Assembly: GCA_049976245.1 (NCBI GenBank)
Contig: JBMFIQ010000009.1
Span: 1-64,000, forward strand
Direction of reading: 5' to 3'
DNA: 64,000 nt
Origin: Microbacter sp049976245
Lineage (GTDB): Bacteria > Bacteroidota > Bacteroidia > Bacteroidales > Paludibacteraceae
Shown: positions 61,731-64,000 of the stretch, in pieces
Position numbering within the stretch: the first letter of the stretch is position 1
Layout: each line of letters opens with the position of its first letter
Program-made: the position numbers and the translations under genes
Notes under the pieces: model-generated
Seen by the model: the letters and a program-made list of their open reading frames with translations, nothing else
The model's database searches: none
Told to the model about the DNA's origin: nothing

Positions 61731-62492
61731 ATGGAGAATGTCATGGTACTTCGTACCGAAAATTTAGTCAAGAAATACGGCAAAAGAACAGTGGTAGATC
61801 ACGTTTCCATTGATGTGAAACAAGGTGAAATTGTAGGACTTTTGGGGCCAAACGGCGCCGGAAAAACAACCACATTTTACATGACCACCGGTTTGATTGT
61901 TCCCAATGAAGGATCCATCTATTTGAATGAAGTCAACATTACACGCTTCCCTGTCTATAAAAGAGCTCAAGCCGGTATTGGTTATCTGGCGCAAGAAGCA
62001 TCCGTGTTTCGACAAATGAGCGTTGAAGACAACATTCGGGCTGTTTTGGAGATGACAAATTTTACCAAAGAGGAACAAGAACAAAAATTAGAAAGCCTAA
62101 TCCATGAATTCAGTCTTCAACACGTGCGTAAAAACATTGGCAACCGCTTATCGGGAGGCGAACGAAGACGAACGGAAATTGCACGTTGTTTGGCCATTGA
62201 ACCAAAATTCATCATGCTCGACGAACCATTTGCCGGCGTTGATCCGATCGCCGTTCAAGATATTCAGGACATTGTTTGGCACTTAAAGGACAAAAACATA
62301 GGCATTCTGATCACCGATCACAATGTGGATGAAACGCTTTCGATCACGGATCGCGCTTATCTACTTTTTGAAGGAAAAATTTTATTTCAAGGCACGGCCG
62401 AAGAGTTGGCTGCGAATCCTGTGGTACGCGAAAAATATTTAGGACGAGACTTTGAATTGAAAAGAAAAAAAGGCGCTTTCAGCATTCAATAA
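61731..62492 (+). CDS. lptB: LPS export ABC transporter ATP-binding protein LptB
   Basis: The 253-residue ATPase has Walker A GPNGAGKTT (about 39-47), Q-loop region IGYLAQEASVF, signature LSGGERRRTE, Walker B FIMLDEPFAGVD, and the H-loop ITDHNVDETL. The opening LVKKYGKRTVVDHVSIDVKQ and the segment GVDPIAVQDIQDIVWHL match LptB, which powers lipopolysaccharide transport with LptFG. An alternative start is the ATG at 61743. The relA-type gene follows by 53 bp. Confidence 0.95.
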   Translation: MENVMVLRTENLVKKYGKRTVVDHVSIDVKQGEIVGLLGPNGAGKTTTFYMTTGLIVPNEGSIYLNEVNITRFPVYKRAQAGIGYLAQEASVFRQMSVEDNIRAVLEMTNFTKEEQEQKLESLIHEFSLQHVRKNIGNRLSGGERRRTEIARCLAIEPKFIMLDEPFAGVDPIAVQDIQDIVWHLKDKNIGILITDHNVDETLSITDRAYLLFEGKILFQGTAEELAANPVVREKYLGRDFELKRKKGAFSIQ

Positions 62493-62545
62493 ATCAAGGA
62501 AACAACAACACAATCATCCAATCGATATTTTTTTTGTAATGATAT

Positions 62546-64000
62546 ATGGTACCAACTGAACCGGAACAACAAGAGCAACAAGATCAGGAAATGATCCAAA
62601 CGGCATTCAATGAAGTTCTTGACGTTTACAAACAGTCTCCGCATAAACAAAAAGTGGAATTGATTGAAAAAGCTTTCCATTTTGCCAATCAAGCACACAA
62701 AGGAATACGAAGACGTTCGGGAGAACCTTACATCATGCATCCCATTTCTGTTTCGCTCATTGTGGTGAAAGAGATGGGACTGGGATCGACCTCCATTTGC
62801 GCAGCTCTGTTACACGATGTGGTTGAAGATACGGAATACACCGTTGACGACATTGAAACCTTGTTTGGCAAACGGATTGCCATTATTGTGGACGGATTGA
62901 CCAAAATATCGGGAGGCGTTTTTGGTGAACGTGCATCGGATCAGGCGGAAAATTTCCGCAAATTGCTGTTAACCATGTCGGAAGACATTCGGGTCATCCT
63001 CATTAAAATAGCAGATCGATTACACAACATGCGGACATTGGATTCAATGCCACCGGCAAAACAATACAAAATTGCCGGCGAAACGCTCTACATTTATGCT
63101 CCTTTAGCCAATCGATTGGGCCTTTTTGCCATCAAAACAGAACTTGAAAATTTGAGTTTCAAATACGAACATCCTGAAGCATACGCTCAAATTGAAGCGC
63201 TTATTGAGTCACAAGCTGAAGAACACAAACAAATTTACAAAGAATTTAAAGCCCCCATTGAAGAACGTTTACATGCGCTCAACTTTTCCTTTCAGTTAAT
63301 TGAGCGAATAAAATCCGTCTATTCCGTTTGGAACAAGATGCAACGGAAAAATATTCCTTTCGAAGAAGTGTACGATCTCCTTGCGCTTCGCATCATCTTT
63401 GTGCCCAATGAAGGAATGACCGAACAAGAAGAATGCTGGCTAATCTATTCGGCCATTACACAAATTTATCATCCTCATCCCGAACGCATCCGTGACTGGG
63501 TCAGCACCCCGAAGGCCAACGGATATTCAGCCCTCCACGTAACGGTGATGGGACCTCATGGCAAATGGATCGAAGTGCAGATTCGAAGTGAACATATGAA
63601 CGAAATTGACGAAAAAGGATTGGCCGCGCACTGGCGATACAAAACCGGAGAGCGGGACGATGAAACAGAGTTGGATCGATGGCTCAAAGAATTGAAGGAA
63701 GAACTCAAAAATCCAAACCCAAGCGCCATTGATTTCATGGATAACGTGAAATTAAATCTCTACGCTTCCGAAATGTTTGTCTTCACACCCAAAGGAGAAA
63801 TAAAAACATTGCCACAAGGAGCTACGGCACTTGATTTTGCTTTTCTGTTACATTCCGACATTGGATTAAAAGCCATTGGCGCCAAAGTGAACCACAAATT
63901 AGTGCCCCTCAACTACAAACTGAAAAGTGGCGATCAGGTAGAAATATTGACCACCAAAAACCAGAAACCTCAAACGGAATGGCTCGATTTCGTCATCACT
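62546..64000 (+). CDS. RelA/SpoT family bifunctional (p)ppGpp synthase/hydrolase, 3' end beyond window
   Basis: The frame is open from the ATG at 62546 to the right edge (485 codons). The HD hydrolase domain is complete in its motif region (YIMHPISVSLIV, then LLHDVVEDTEYTVDDI), the synthetase domain follows with VYDLLALRIIF and STPKANGYSALHVTV, and the TGS domain starts near residue 405 (FTPKGEIKTLPQGATALDFAF). An intact HD motif and synthetase domain indicate a bifunctional Rel-type alarmone enzyme. It follows lptB on the same strand. Confidence 0.95.
   Translation, partial: MVPTEPEQQEQQDQEMIQTAFNEVLDVYKQSPHKQKVELIEKAFHFANQAHKGIRRRSGEPYIMHPISVSLIVVKEMGLGSTSICAALLHDVVEDTEYTVDDIETLFGKRIAIIVDGLTKISGGVFGERASDQAENFRKLLLTMSEDIRVILIKIADRLHNMRTLDSMPPAKQYKIAGETLYIYAPLANRLGLFAIKTELENLSFKYEHPEAYAQIEALIESQAEEHKQIYKEFKAPIEERLHALNFSFQLIERIKSVYSVWNKMQRKNIPFEEVYDLLALRIIFVPNEGMTEQEECWLIYSAITQIYHPHPERIRDWVSTPKANGYSALHVTVMGPHGKWIEVQIRSEHMNEIDEKGLAAHWRYKTGERDDETELDRWLKELKEELKNPNPSAIDFMDNVKLNLYASEMFVFTPKGEIKTLPQGATALDFAFLLHSDIGLKAIGAKVNHKLVPLNYKLKSGDQVEILTTKNQKPQTEWLDFVIT

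Overview
The window is ordinary chromosomal DNA from a member of the phylum Bacteroidota, most likely order Bacteroidales. Supporting signs are A/T-rich leaders with almost no Shine-Dalgarno sequences, promoters with the Bacteroidetes -7 motif TAnnTTTG, a type IX secretion (Por) C-terminal sorting domain, an RprX/RprY two-component pair, a Bat aerotolerance operon, and the nusB-yajC-ybbR-coaE gene order. The species cannot be named from the sequence. No rRNA, tRNA, CRISPR array, transposase, integrase or prophage block was found. Fifty-two protein genes are called; two run off the window edges.

Layout. 1-5843 (minus): Bat aerotolerance operon, moxR - DUF58 - BatD-like membrane protein - batA - batB - TPR protein (cut by the left edge). 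6331-7013 (minus): rnpA-yidD. 7014-7984: gene-free, with a nested inverted repeat. 7985-10796: secreted M3 peptidase and a methyltransferase. 10995-12761: redox cluster of a thioredoxin-like protein, a thioredoxin-like/glutaredoxin fusion, a GroES-like protein and a thioredoxin. 12901-15680: DUF4382 lipoprotein, SLAC1-type channel, DUF302 protein. 15848-17877 (minus): serS, rpmA, rplU. 18103-23886 (minus): short-chain dehydrogenase, aldo/keto reductase, GH31 glucosidase, and a secreted S1/P1 nuclease-like protein with a T9SS tail. 24199-27429 (minus): pta - hydroxyacyl-CoA dehydrogenase-like - ackA. 27676-32384: carA, carB, DUF2905. 32438-34717 (minus): carboxynorspermidine synthase and recA. 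34929-37873: rhomboid protease and ComEC. 37874-40391 (minus): pyrE, a SRPBCC protein, argH. 40590-46907: MnmC-like methyltransferase, uvrA, rprX-rprY. 47089-52916: phosphoesterase, nusB, yajC, ybbR, coaE, a HAD phosphatase and an NlpC/P60 hydrolase. 52941-56930 (minus): truA, a six-LysM NlpC/P60 hydrolase and a steroid 5-alpha-reductase-like protein. 57226-64000: a holin-like membrane protein, an SPFH protein, ovoA, lptB and a RelA/SpoT enzyme cut by the right edge.

The most unusual signal is a family of dispersed repeats of about 90 bp: eight clear copies and one degenerate copy. They lie in the same orientation as the downstream gene. In six positions the repeat ends exactly at the start codon of the next gene (DUF302, S1/P1 nuclease, uvrA, HAD phosphatase, holin-like protein, and a six-codon leader ORF coupled to comEC). 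Two genes (DUF302 and the S1/P1 nuclease) have a copy on both sides, and one place holds two copies in tandem. Several copies keep a central hairpin although its sequence differs, and most contain an open frame of about 22 codons. This looks like a mobile or amplified 5' leader that carries the translation start region. I do not recognise it as a described family.

Many genes concern oxygen or redox stress (Bat operon, thioredoxins and glutaredoxin, OvoA, RprXY). This suggests an anaerobe or microaerobe that meets oxygen. The pta-ackA unit suggests acetate-forming fermentation.
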